Source: Crocinitomix algicola
Lineage (GTDB): Bacteria; Bacteroidota; Bacteroidia; Flavobacteriales_D; Crocinitomicaceae
Assembly (NCBI RefSeq): GCF_001661595.2
Contig: NZ_LYPF02000018.1
Span: 1 to 64,000 of the forward strand
Length of the DNA: 64,000 bases
Direction: 5' to 3'
The position numbers were made by a program, and so were the translations under genes. This document shows, piece by piece, positions 52,638 to 60,854 of the stretch (within the stretch, counting starts at the first letter, position 1; every line of letters begins with the position of its first letter). The notes beneath the pieces are model-generated. The model did not search any database and was not told the origin of the DNA. It worked only from the letters and a program-made list of their open reading frames with translations.

Positions 52638-53975
52638 ATGAGAATATTCATAGTAGAAGATGACACTTGGTACGCGCAATTCCTAAAGCACCATATCTCA
52701 CTTAACCCAGACAACGAGGTGGAAACGTTTGAGAGTGGAAAAGAATACAAAAAAGCGCTGAAAAGAAAACCAGATGTTGTTTGCTTGGATTTTACTTTAC
52801 CCGATTCAAGCGGTGAAGAACTTCTAAAATTAACGAAAGCTCAATCACCAGAGACAGAAGTAATCATTGTTTCCGGTCAGGAAGATGTAAAAACCGCTAT
52901 TGGTTTACTTAAGCTAGGAGCCTATGATTATCTAACAAAAGATGAAGAAACTACTGAAAGAATTTGGAACCTACTCATTAAAATAAACGAAAAATCTAGC
53001 CTTGTCGAAGAAGTAAAAACCCTTCGTCAAGAAGTAAAAAAACAATACAAAGTTGATCACTCATTTATTGGAGAATCTCCTGCCATTCAAAATGTTAAAC
53101 ATTTAATCAATAAAGCAACAGAAACAACATTAACAATCAGTATAACTGGTGAAACTGGTACTGGTAAAGAAGTTGTGGCTAAATCAATTCACTATAATTC
53201 TAATTATAAAGGAAAATTCGTCGCCGTTAATGTCGCTGCAATACCAAAAGACCTCATAGAAAGTGAACTTTTTGGACATGAAAAAGGCGCCTTTACTGGT
53301 GCAAATAACAAACGTATTGGTAAGTTTGAAGAAGCAAATGAAGGAACACTCTTTTTGGATGAAATCGGTGAAATGGATTTAAATATGCAATCCAAATTGC
53401 TTCGTGTCCTCCAAGAAAGGGAAGTCGTGCGGGTCGGAGGTAACAAACCTATCAAAATCAAAACAAGAATCATAACGGCTACACATAAAAACCTCGCTGA
53501 CGAAGTTCACAAAGGTAATTTTAGGCAAGATTTGTACTTCCGTTTGTTAGGAATGCCCATTGATCTACCACCGCTAAGATCAAGAGGGAAAGATATCATT
53601 TTACTTGCCGATCACTTCTTAAAAGACTTTTGCGCTAAAAACAATCTTAATTGTAAAAAACTCAGTGATGCTGCTGCTGAAAAATTAATGTCACACGAAT
53701 TTTCAGGGAATGTCAGAGAACTTAAAGCACTAATGGATCTTGCAGCAGTGATGAGTGCAAGTGAAACCATTGAACCTCAAGATATCAATCTCAATGTTGC
53801 TGGAAAATCACTCGATGCTATAACAGACAAAGAAATGAGTCTGAAAGAATATAACGAGAAAATAATTAATCACTATATCAATAAATACGATAATAATATA
53901 GTACTCGCAGCTAAGGCTTTAAAAATTGGTAAGTCAACTATTTACCGAATGTTAAATAAAAACAAAGCGCTATGA
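52638..53975 (+). CDS. NtrC-type sigma-54-dependent response regulator
   Basis: This 445-residue protein has a receiver domain (residues 1-120; phosphoacceptor Asp51 in VVCLDFTLPDSSG, with Ser79 and Lys101), an AAA+ domain (Walker A GETGTGKE at 171-178, the sigma-54 contact GAFTGA at 217-222, LFLDEIGEMD) and a C-terminal Fis-type HTH (VLAAKALKIGKSTIYRMLNK). It activates sigma-54 promoters when phosphorylated. Its stop overlaps the H-NOX start by 4 bp (ATGA). It should be the output of the kinase two genes downstream; targets probably include the nearby polysaccharide genes, which is inference. Confidence 0.94.
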   Translation: MRIFIVEDDTWYAQFLKHHISLNPDNEVETFESGKEYKKALKRKPDVVCLDFTLPDSSGEELLKLTKAQSPETEVIIVSGQEDVKTAIGLLKLGAYDYLTKDEETTERIWNLLIKINEKSSLVEEVKTLRQEVKKQYKVDHSFIGESPAIQNVKHLINKATETTLTISITGETGTGKEVVAKSIHYNSNYKGKFVAVNVAAIPKDLIESELFGHEKGAFTGANNKRIGKFEEANEGTLFLDEIGEMDLNMQSKLLRVLQEREVVRVGGNKPIKIKTRIITATHKNLADEVHKGNFRQDLYFRLLGMPIDLPPLRSRGKDIILLADHFLKDFCAKNNLNCKKLSDAAAEKLMSHEFSGNVRELKALMDLAAVMSASETIEPQDINLNVAGKSLDAITDKEMSLKEYNEKIINHYINKYDNNIVLAAKALKIGKSTIYRMLNKNKAL

Positions 53976-54511
53976 AAGGAATAGTTTTTTCGGAGTTTTT
54001 AGAATTGGTTGAAGATAAGTTTGGACTTGAAACAGTCGAACAAATTATAAAGGAATGTGATTTAGCAACTGGTGGTTCATACACTTCAATCGGAACATAT
54101 GATCATAAAGAAATGTTTGAAATGGTTGGCGTCTTATCTGACATTCAAAACATCCCTGTTCAGCAATTATTGGAAATCTATGGCGAACATTTTTTTACAA
54201 TTCTCGCTAAAGGCTATCCACAATTCCTAGAAAAAAACGACTTATTTTCATTTTTAAATTCAATTGACAACTACATCCATCCAGAAGTATTAAAACTTTA
54301 TCCTGATGCAGAACTCCCAAAATTCGACGCAGCGATGAACAATGATAAAACTGAAATGATGCTCGTATACCGTTCAAGTAGAAAAATGTCGAGTTTTGCT
54401 ATTGGTTTATTAAAGGGGGCTGCTACCTTTTACAACCAAGAAACCAATATCTCAAAAATCAAAGAAGAAAACAACGGCGAAATTGTTACAATTAAAATTA
54501 CCTTAGTCTAG
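53972..54511 (+). CDS. H-NOX haem nitric-oxide sensor protein
   Basis: This 179-residue protein is an H-NOX domain: the proximal haem ligand is His103 (NYIHPEVLKLYPDAELPKF), and the propionate-binding Y-x-S-x-R motif is Tyr133-Ser135-Arg137 (LVYRSSRKMSSF). The length is that of stand-alone H-NOX proteins of facultative anaerobes and marine bacteria, which bind NO very tightly and inhibit a partner histidine kinase. It lies between a response regulator and a hybrid kinase, with a 4-bp overlap upstream and a stop that shares a base with the kinase GTG start. No distal Tyr typical of oxygen-binding forms was placed by eye. Confidence 0.93.
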   Translation: MKGIVFSEFLELVEDKFGLETVEQIIKECDLATGGSYTSIGTYDHKEMFEMVGVLSDIQNIPVQQLLEIYGEHFFTILAKGYPQFLEKNDLFSFLNSIDNYIHPEVLKLYPDAELPKFDAAMNNDKTEMMLVYRSSRKMSSFAIGLLKGAATFYNQETNISKIKEENNGEIVTIKITLV

Positions 54512-56928
54512 TGATTGATCCATCCATTTATAAAAAAGCCTTACAGCGCGAACGAGAAGCCAGAAAAGAAGCTGAGAAAATCTTAGAAGATAAAGCAGTT
54601 GAACTATACAACGCCAATCAGCGATTACAAAAACTGAACACAGAATTAGAAAAGGAACTCGAAGAAAGAATCGAGTCATTTAAACAATCTGAAATTCGTT
54701 TTTCTAAAGTAATATCTGAAGCAACCGACGTCATTTACAATTCGACACTAACAGGTGACTTTACCTTTGTCAATAAAAAAGCAACCATTTTAACTGAATA
54801 TACGGAGGAAGAGTTATTAACTATGAACTATTCTGAGCTTGTAACCTCCCCACCACTTGAAGAATTAAGAGAATTTTACCAAAATCAAGTAAAAAATGAT
54901 GTTCTAACAAGTTACGTCGAATTTCAGATTAAATCAAAAACAGGTAAAAAATATTGGCTTGGACAAAATGTTCAGCTGGTAAAAACGAAGGGGGAAACTA
55001 CTGGTTTCTTAGCCATCGCAAGAGACATTACAGAAAGGGTTAGAGCAAACGAAGAGTTGAGAAAAAGTGAAGAGAAATACCGTAAACTTCTGGAAAACAT
55101 GAATCTTGGAATGATAGAAGTTGGTAAAGAAGGTAGATTAACAAAAGTTTACGAGAGCTTTTGTGAACTTACGGGGTATTCGAGAGAAGAGCTATTGGAT
55201 GAAAATTCTGATATAAATCTACTAGCGCCTGAATCGTATAATACTGTAGAAGAACATATGAGGCTTAGAAAAGAAGGTAAAGCTACAGTTTATGAAGTAA
55301 AAATGATTCGTAAAGATGGCAAGGAAATTTGGGTCTTGATTTCTGGAGCTCCTTACTATGATGATGATGGAAATATTAATGGCAGCATAGCTGTACATCT
55401 TGATATCACAGCGAGAAAAGTGGCTGAGAATAATTTAAAGGATGCTAAAGAAATGGCCGAAGCTTCGAGTAGAGCGAAAGAGATATTCTTGGCCAACATG
55501 AGTCATGAAATTCGTACCCCGCTAAATGCCGTTATAGGTTTATCACAACTTTTAGCAAAATCAAAATTGGATAAATCGCAAATTAATTATGTCTCTACGA
55601 TAAAATCGTCTGCCACTACCCTACTCGGTTTAGTTAATAATATTCTTGATTTTTCAAAGATTGAGTCAGGTGAAATGCATTTGGAAAAAACACCATTTAA
55701 TATAAACGAACTTGGGGTAAATGTGGTTAAATTATTTAACTACCGAGCAAATGAAAAAAACATTCGTATTGAATTTAACACAAATTTACCCACAAATGCT
55801 AGCTTTAATTCGGATCAACTTCGCTTAAATCAAGTTTTAGTGAATTTGGTCAACAATGCAATTAAATTCACCAATCGAGGTACGGTAAAATTATGTATTA
55901 ACAAGCAAGACGATGGTGAGATTTTGTTTGAAGTAATTGATACAGGAATTGGAATATCAGAAGATAAAATTGAAACAATTTTTAGTGAATTTAAACAAGA
56001 AAACGAAAAAATTGTAAAACAATTTGGAGGAACAGGACTTGGGTTAAGTATTTCTAAAAGTTTAGTAGAACTGTTTGGTGGTGAACTAAAAGTTAAAAGT
56101 GTAAAAGGAGAAGGATCGACCTTCTATTTTAAAATCCATCTGAAGGCCTGTAATGATGAAAAAATTGAGGTTGAAGAACTAATTGATGAAAGTTTTGATT
56201 GGACAAAAGTTGATATTCTATTGGTGGAAGACAACGTAGTCAATCAATTTGTTGCCTCAAAATTTATCACAGATTGGGGAGCTAAATTAACAGTTTGTGA
56301 TAATGGCGAACGAGCTTTGAAAAAATTAAACGAACGAACAGATTTCTCACTTATTTTAATGGATATACAAATGCCTGTAATGAATGGTGTAGAATGTACC
56401 GAAGAAATTCGCAAAAACCTCAAATTAGAACTACCTATTATCGCTCTAACTGCGAATGCCGTTAAAGGAGATCGTGAAAAATTCATTGCCATAGGAATGG
56501 ATGATTATGTTTCAAAACCTTTTGATGAGCAGCAGCTCAAAAAAACAATAATTAAACAAATAAAAATTAACTCAATAAAAGGAACTCCCATGCCAAAAGA
56601 CTTACAAGACAGACAAATCTTCACTACAGAAAAGTTGGAATCAATGAGTCATAACAATCCTGACTTTATAAAAAAAATGCTTCAAATTTTCATGGAAGAA
56701 TCAGAAAAGCAAATTCCTTTAATGAAACTTTCAGAGGGTGAAGACAATGTATCAAAACTAGCGCATAAAATAAAACCTTCAATTGACACAGTTGCTGATA
56801 GTATTATGGCACAAGATGTTCGTAAAATTGAAAATAAAGAATTCATTGATGAACCTCAGATGATTGAAGAATTTGCAAAAGACTGGAAAGAACTGGTCCG
56901 ACAAATTAAAATTTATCTCTCAAATTGA
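54511..56928 (+). CDS. Hybrid histidine kinase with PAS, receiver and HPt domains (H-NOX partner)
   Basis: This 805-residue protein starts at GTG 54511. It has an N-terminal coiled coil (residues about 8-60), two PAS domains (about 60-180 and 185-305), a HisKA domain with His332 (ANMSHEIRTPLNAVIG), a HATPase (NLVNNAIKFTN, DTGIGIS, GGTGLGLSIS), a receiver with Asp618 (LILMDIQMPVMNG) and a C-terminal HPt-like domain with His752 (KLAHKIKPS). It has no membrane segment and so is cytosolic. The start shares a base with the H-NOX stop, so H-NOX is its likely input, and the sigma-54 regulator upstream is its likely output through a phosphorelay. Confidence 0.93.
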   Translation: MIDPSIYKKALQREREARKEAEKILEDKAVELYNANQRLQKLNTELEKELEERIESFKQSEIRFSKVISEATDVIYNSTLTGDFTFVNKKATILTEYTEEELLTMNYSELVTSPPLEELREFYQNQVKNDVLTSYVEFQIKSKTGKKYWLGQNVQLVKTKGETTGFLAIARDITERVRANEELRKSEEKYRKLLENMNLGMIEVGKEGRLTKVYESFCELTGYSREELLDENSDINLLAPESYNTVEEHMRLRKEGKATVYEVKMIRKDGKEIWVLISGAPYYDDDGNINGSIAVHLDITARKVAENNLKDAKEMAEASSRAKEIFLANMSHEIRTPLNAVIGLSQLLAKSKLDKSQINYVSTIKSSATTLLGLVNNILDFSKIESGEMHLEKTPFNINELGVNVVKLFNYRANEKNIRIEFNTNLPTNASFNSDQLRLNQVLVNLVNNAIKFTNRGTVKLCINKQDDGEILFEVIDTGIGISEDKIETIFSEFKQENEKIVKQFGGTGLGLSISKSLVELFGGELKVKSVKGEGSTFYFKIHLKACNDEKIEVEELIDESFDWTKVDILLVEDNVVNQFVASKFITDWGAKLTVCDNGERALKKLNERTDFSLILMDIQMPVMNGVECTEEIRKNLKLELPIIALTANAVKGDREKFIAIGMDDYVSKPFDEQQLKKTIIKQIKINSIKGTPMPKDLQDRQIFTTEKLESMSHNNPDFIKKMLQIFMEESEKQIPLMKLSEGEDNVSKLAHKIKPSIDTVADSIMAQDVRKIENKEFIDEPQMIEEFAKDWKELVRQIKIYLSN

Positions 56929-57044
56929 GGATTTATTCCCAAAATGGGAAAATATTGAATCTCTAAAAAACTCCAAACCCCCTATTAATAAAGAGATTTT
57001 AATGACTGGCATGATTTAGGTCTTACTTAGACCAAACGAAGATC
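56929..57044 (+). promoter_or_regulatory. Gap with a possible sigma-54 promoter at 57007-57021
   Basis: TGGCATGATTTAGGT (57007-57021) matches the -24 half of the sigma-54 consensus (TGGCA) and the GATTT spacer often seen in Bacteroidota. It has GT in place of the usual GC at -12. The next ATG is at 57045. An imperfect hairpin, TTCCCA-AAA-TGGGAA (56936-56950), lies just after the kinase stop without a T-tract. The call is tentative. Confidence 0.35.
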
Positions 57045-57428
57045 ATGGAAAACTTAACAATTTTAAAACTCAATACTTTCGACCAGTATTTCTGGTCTGC
57101 AAAGTTAGGATTTGACAAAACATTTACGCTACTCGATTATTCTGAAGAAAATCTCAATCAAACTGCAGCAGTAGCCCAATCTATCATTGTAGACTTTTAT
57201 TTTAGTCAAACTTCATTGGATGAAGAACAAGAAATAACGCTCAGCATACTCAACGCGCTTAGAAATTCCGGTAGAAAAACAACGCTTTTCTTATTAAGCC
57301 CTTCGTATGCAGGAGAGACAATTCGAAAGTTTACTGTCGATCGAACTGAAATCATTAAACATAATTTTTCAATGCAAATGATTGAAGAAATTACTCAAAA
57401 ATTAAACAACACTAATAAAGCATCATAA
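57045..57428 (+). CDS. Degenerate receiver-like domain protein
   Basis: I do not recognise a named family for this 127-residue protein. It follows the receiver topology: alternating strands and helices, with Asp50 in SIIVDFYFSQ in the place of the phosphoacceptor, a fourth strand KTTLFLLSPSYAGE, and a fifth strand EIIKHNFSMQ with a Lys. The N-terminal acidic pair is missing, so phosphorylation is doubtful. It could be a pseudo-receiver that binds the neighbouring regulators. It lies 16 bases before a genuine receiver gene. Confidence 0.65.
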   Translation: MENLTILKLNTFDQYFWSAKLGFDKTFTLLDYSEENLNQTAAVAQSIIVDFYFSQTSLDEEQEITLSILNALRNSGRKTTLFLLSPSYAGETIRKFTVDRTEIIKHNFSMQMIEEITQKLNNTNKAS

Positions 57429-57441
57429 AAAACACACCACC

Positions 57442-57876
57442 ATGAAAAATCACAAAGTATACATTATTGAAGACAACTTCTTTTACGGAAGTATCATTAA
57501 ATCAAGAATAGAAAATTTAGGTTATTTAGACGTAGAATTATTTACCACAGGTGAAGCGTTTATGGAGAACATACACGATCAACCAAGTGTTGTATTTATT
57601 GATCACGTGCTACCAGACTATGAAGGATTGACAATCTTAAAGGAAATTAAAAGCACTTATCCTCAAATTCAGTGCATAATGTTATCCGGACAAGAAGAAA
57701 TAAAAGTGGCCATTGATTCATTAAAATTTGGCGCAACAGATTACCTGGTAAAAAATGCCGATGATGGCGCACTTCGCATAAATGAGGTTATTAGGGACTG
57801 CATAAAAATTAATGAACTACAGAGCCAACCCAAAAAGAAAAGAAAGAGATTAGGTATTTTACCAAGCTTCCTATGA
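57442..57876 (+). CDS. Single-domain response regulator with basic tail
   Basis: This 144-residue protein is a complete receiver: acidic pair Glu10-Asp11 (VYIIEDNFFYG), phosphoacceptor Asp54 (VVFIDHVLPDYEG), Ser in MLSGQEE and Lys in YLVKNADD. The final 20 residues are basic (PKKKRKRLGILPSFL), with no output domain. It resembles the receiver of the upstream sigma-54 regulator (SGQED/E...GAxDYL). Its stop overlaps the Wza-like gene by 4 bp, which couples it translationally to the polysaccharide operon. It may compete for phosphate in the relay or bind a partner. Confidence 0.9.
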   Translation: MKNHKVYIIEDNFFYGSIIKSRIENLGYLDVELFTTGEAFMENIHDQPSVVFIDHVLPDYEGLTILKEIKSTYPQIQCIMLSGQEEIKVAIDSLKFGATDYLVKNADDGALRINEVIRDCIKINELQSQPKKKRKRLGILPSFL

Positions 57877-58595
57877 AAAAAATACTTTATATTATCATAC
57901 TCGTTCAATTAAGCAGCTGTGCCAATTACAACATGTTTAAAGGGAATAAACGAAGTAATGATGAAGATCTATTTGAATTGCTTAATGACAGCTATGCTCC
58001 AACAATCGCTCCTGACGATAAGCTATCTTTTAGTGTTTGGAATCATGATGATATGAGTGTCGGTTCTGCATACAGCATTTACAACACCAATGAAGCCTTT
58101 GGAAAATGGTTAATTGTTTCGAAAGACTCGCTCGTAAAAGTACCTCATCTAGGAGCAATCAACATTGTAGGTCTCACACTTTCAGAGGCCGAGCAGTTCA
58201 TTGAAAAGCAACTAAGTAAAACAATTAAAAATCCCATTGTAGAAATTAAGATTTTAAATGCAGAAGTGAGTATATTAGGAGAAGTTAAAAAACCAGGCAA
58301 ATACCTGATTGAAAAAGACCTAAACACCTTAGTTGAATTTATTGCTGAAGCACAAGGCCTGACCTCCTTTGCTCAAAAGAAAAAAATTCAAGTCATTCGT
58401 GACAATATTAGTTATAGAATTGATTTGACAAGAATACGGGATATTGATGCCAATAATATTTACCTTAAATCAGGAGACATTCTGTATGTTCCTGCAGTAA
58501 GAAGTAAAAAACTGCATGAAAGAGCCCCTACTTTAATTCCGTTCGCAACAATGCTTACATCCATTGGTGTGTTAGTGTCAGTACTTGGAGAATAA
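57873..58595 (+). CDS. Wza-like polysaccharide export lipoprotein
   Basis: This 240-residue protein has a lipoprotein signal ending LSSC (Cys16), a poly-export (Wza) domain from TIAPDDKLSFSVWNHDDMSV and SLBB-type ligand domains (AEVSILGEVKKPGKYLIEKD, GDILYVPAV). A hydrophobic C-terminal helix (LIPFATMLTSIGVLVSVLGE) probably crosses the outer membrane. It forms the export channel for surface polysaccharide, and works with the Wzc-like gene 7 bases downstream. Its start overlaps the single-domain receiver. Confidence 0.9.
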   Translation: MKKILYIIILVQLSSCANYNMFKGNKRSNDEDLFELLNDSYAPTIAPDDKLSFSVWNHDDMSVGSAYSIYNTNEAFGKWLIVSKDSLVKVPHLGAINIVGLTLSEAEQFIEKQLSKTIKNPIVEIKILNAEVSILGEVKKPGKYLIEKDLNTLVEFIAEAQGLTSFAQKKKIQVIRDNISYRIDLTRIRDIDANNIYLKSGDILYVPAVRSKKLHERAPTLIPFATMLTSIGVLVSVLGE

Positions 58596-58602
58596 TTAAA
58601 GT

Positions 58603-60849
58603 ATGTTAGAAATACATAAAATAAAAAACATTCTCATAACCCTAATTAAAGGTTCGCCGATAATTATTGGATGTTTGGCTATTGGCTTATTCATCGCCAA
58701 CCGGGTAATTCGTTATTCCACGCCAAAGTTTCAAAGCATGGCGAAAATAAAACTGGATGACTTTAAATATGGAATGTCCGGAAATAACCTATACGAAGAC
58801 TTTGATGTATTTACCTCCGAAAACAAAATAGAAACAGAAGCGGAAATTTTAAAGTCTCACTTACTGGTAGGACAAACATTAGATAAGTTAAATATTCAAT
58901 ATAAAATATGGCGTAAAGGTAGGCTCAAGACCACCTTACTTTACGAAGACTTTCCTTTTTCGGTCGAACTAAGCCCTGAATTTAACCTGCACAATGAGCC
59001 TTTTGAAATTTTAATCAGCGGAGATAAAATCAGCCTAAAATATCCCGATAGTGAAACAACATTAACCAGTGGAAAATTTAACTTACCAATTCAACTGGAT
59101 GAAGAAAATTATATCATTCTACGAAAAAATCTTAAATTACTGAAGAAAAGAAAATTAGATCTTAACGGAGTTTACCTATTTGAGGTCCCGTCTCGTTCTA
59201 AAGCAATTGCTGAAGCTCAAAAAGACCTGGATGTTAAAGCTATAGACAAAGAAATTGCTGTTATTCGAGTAGTTTATAAACATGAAAACCCCAAATTAGC
59301 AGCAGACTTTACTAACGCTTTGTGTGATGCCTACATCAATGACTACATTAGCTCGAAATCCAAAGCAGCTGAAAAAACCCTCACTTTCATTGAAGAAAGA
59401 ATGCAGTCCATTTCGAATAACTTATCAAAAGCGGAAAATAATTTAGAAGATTTCAAAATTCAAAATAGCGTTGTTAATACTTTACAAGAAACGGAAACAG
59501 GCTTAAGGGAGATTTCAAAACTTCGCCTACAACTGATCAACCTCGAAACCGAACAAGAAGCTACCAAAGATTTAGAAGCATATATCGCAACCGGAGATTA
59601 TTATGAAGGCACCGCAATTAATTTTGGGTTTGGTGACTTGGTTTTAACCGAGCTCGTTAAAAAATTAAAACTCTATACCGACCAAAAGAAAGATTTGTTG
59701 ATTAAGTACACCGAACAAGATGAGCAGGTAATCAATGTGAATGCAAAAATTGATGATATTGAAAACTACATCAAAGAAGCTGTTCGCAGAAATCTAATCA
59801 ACCTTGAAACCAAACAAAAAGAAATTAGTACAGCTTTAGCAGAATTGGAACAACAATTTGTAAACATCCCAACACGAGAAAAAGAAATGCGCGTTTTAGA
59901 ACGTGAATTCATGAATAATGAGATGATCTACAATTTCCTTTTTCAAAAAAGATTAGAAGCTCAAATAGCATCACAGGCATTGATGTCCTTTCACCGTATC
60001 ATTCAACCTGCTACCATCAGTAAAAAACCTGTTTCTCCCAACAAGACCTTAATCATATTTGTAACTGGGTTTTTGAGCATACTCATCGGAATTTTGTTTG
60101 TATTCACCAGAAAATCGGTCAGTGGAAAAATAATGACAAAAGCTGATGTTGAAAAACTATCTTCAATTCCGGTAATTGGAACAGTTAAAAGGAAAAGTCA
60201 AACTGAATTCCCTCAAATTGCCGCAAATTTAGTTGCAAAAACGAAAGAAAATCAACGCACCGTTCTCATCACATCTGCTGTAAAAAAGGAAGGCAAAACT
60301 TACCTCACTACTGCGTTAGCTGACAGCTTTAAAAAAATGGGATACACAGTAGCGGTATTAGACTTCAATGTACATCATTCCAATAAAAGATCAGATTTTT
60401 TTATTGAGGAGCTATTGCAAGAAAACAATCTTGAAGGAAAAGACAGTATTACAATAGGCTTTAAACCGAATACAGAAAATGCATCTTTTGTTTTGGCGCA
60501 TAAAAACTTTAAATCAGTGATTGAAGCAATTCAAAATAAATTTGATATCGTTTTAATTGATACACCTGGTTCTATTATTACTCCGGACGCCGAGGTACTC
60601 ATGCAATACGCTAACCTAGGATTATATATCGTTCGTTCAAATGTTTCAAAAGCGCAGTACACAAAAAGTGTAGACCTTTTACAAGAAGAAAACCCTAATT
60701 GTGAACTATATATTCTTTTAAACGGAGTTGATCGTTCAACTAATTTCTCAGGAACGTTTAATGGTTCTCGATTAAATTATAACAAAAGACCCAAAGGAAT
60801 TTTCAAATTGTTCAAATACTATTACAAAACATACATCAGTACCAAATAA
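58603..60849 (+). CDS. Wzc-like polysaccharide co-polymerase / tyrosine-autokinase-type protein
   Basis: This 748-residue protein has two membrane segments (residues about 15-35 and 483-503) flanking a large periplasmic coiled-coil region with two Wzz-type portions, then a cytosolic BY-kinase domain. Walker A is SAVKKEGKTYLTTALA (residues 558-573), Walker A' VAVLDFNVHHSNKR and Walker B FDIVLIDTPGS. The C-terminal tail has a tyrosine cluster (LFKYYYKTYISTK). Walker A is unusual (KEGKT with K-K instead of PGEGKS/T), so kinase activity is likely but not certain. It controls polymer length with Wza-like and Wzx/Wzy proteins. Confidence 0.88.
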   Translation: MLEIHKIKNILITLIKGSPIIIGCLAIGLFIANRVIRYSTPKFQSMAKIKLDDFKYGMSGNNLYEDFDVFTSENKIETEAEILKSHLLVGQTLDKLNIQYKIWRKGRLKTTLLYEDFPFSVELSPEFNLHNEPFEILISGDKISLKYPDSETTLTSGKFNLPIQLDEENYIILRKNLKLLKKRKLDLNGVYLFEVPSRSKAIAEAQKDLDVKAIDKEIAVIRVVYKHENPKLAADFTNALCDAYINDYISSKSKAAEKTLTFIEERMQSISNNLSKAENNLEDFKIQNSVVNTLQETETGLREISKLRLQLINLETEQEATKDLEAYIATGDYYEGTAINFGFGDLVLTELVKKLKLYTDQKKDLLIKYTEQDEQVINVNAKIDDIENYIKEAVRRNLINLETKQKEISTALAELEQQFVNIPTREKEMRVLEREFMNNEMIYNFLFQKRLEAQIASQALMSFHRIIQPATISKKPVSPNKTLIIFVTGFLSILIGILFVFTRKSVSGKIMTKADVEKLSSIPVIGTVKRKSQTEFPQIAANLVAKTKENQRTVLITSAVKKEGKTYLTTALADSFKKMGYTVAVLDFNVHHSNKRSDFFIEELLQENNLEGKDSITIGFKPNTENASFVLAHKNFKSVIEAIQNKFDIVLIDTPGSIITPDAEVLMQYANLGLYIVRSNVSKAQYTKSVDLLQEENPNCELYILLNGVDRSTNFSGTFNGSRLNYNKRPKGIFKLFKYYYKTYISTK

Positions 60850-60854
60850 TAATA

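Noticed and set aside
56958-56998. AATCTCT...AGAGATT as a terminator after the hybrid kinase
   Set aside because: The arms are 7 bp and separated by 27 bases, which is too loose to be convincing.
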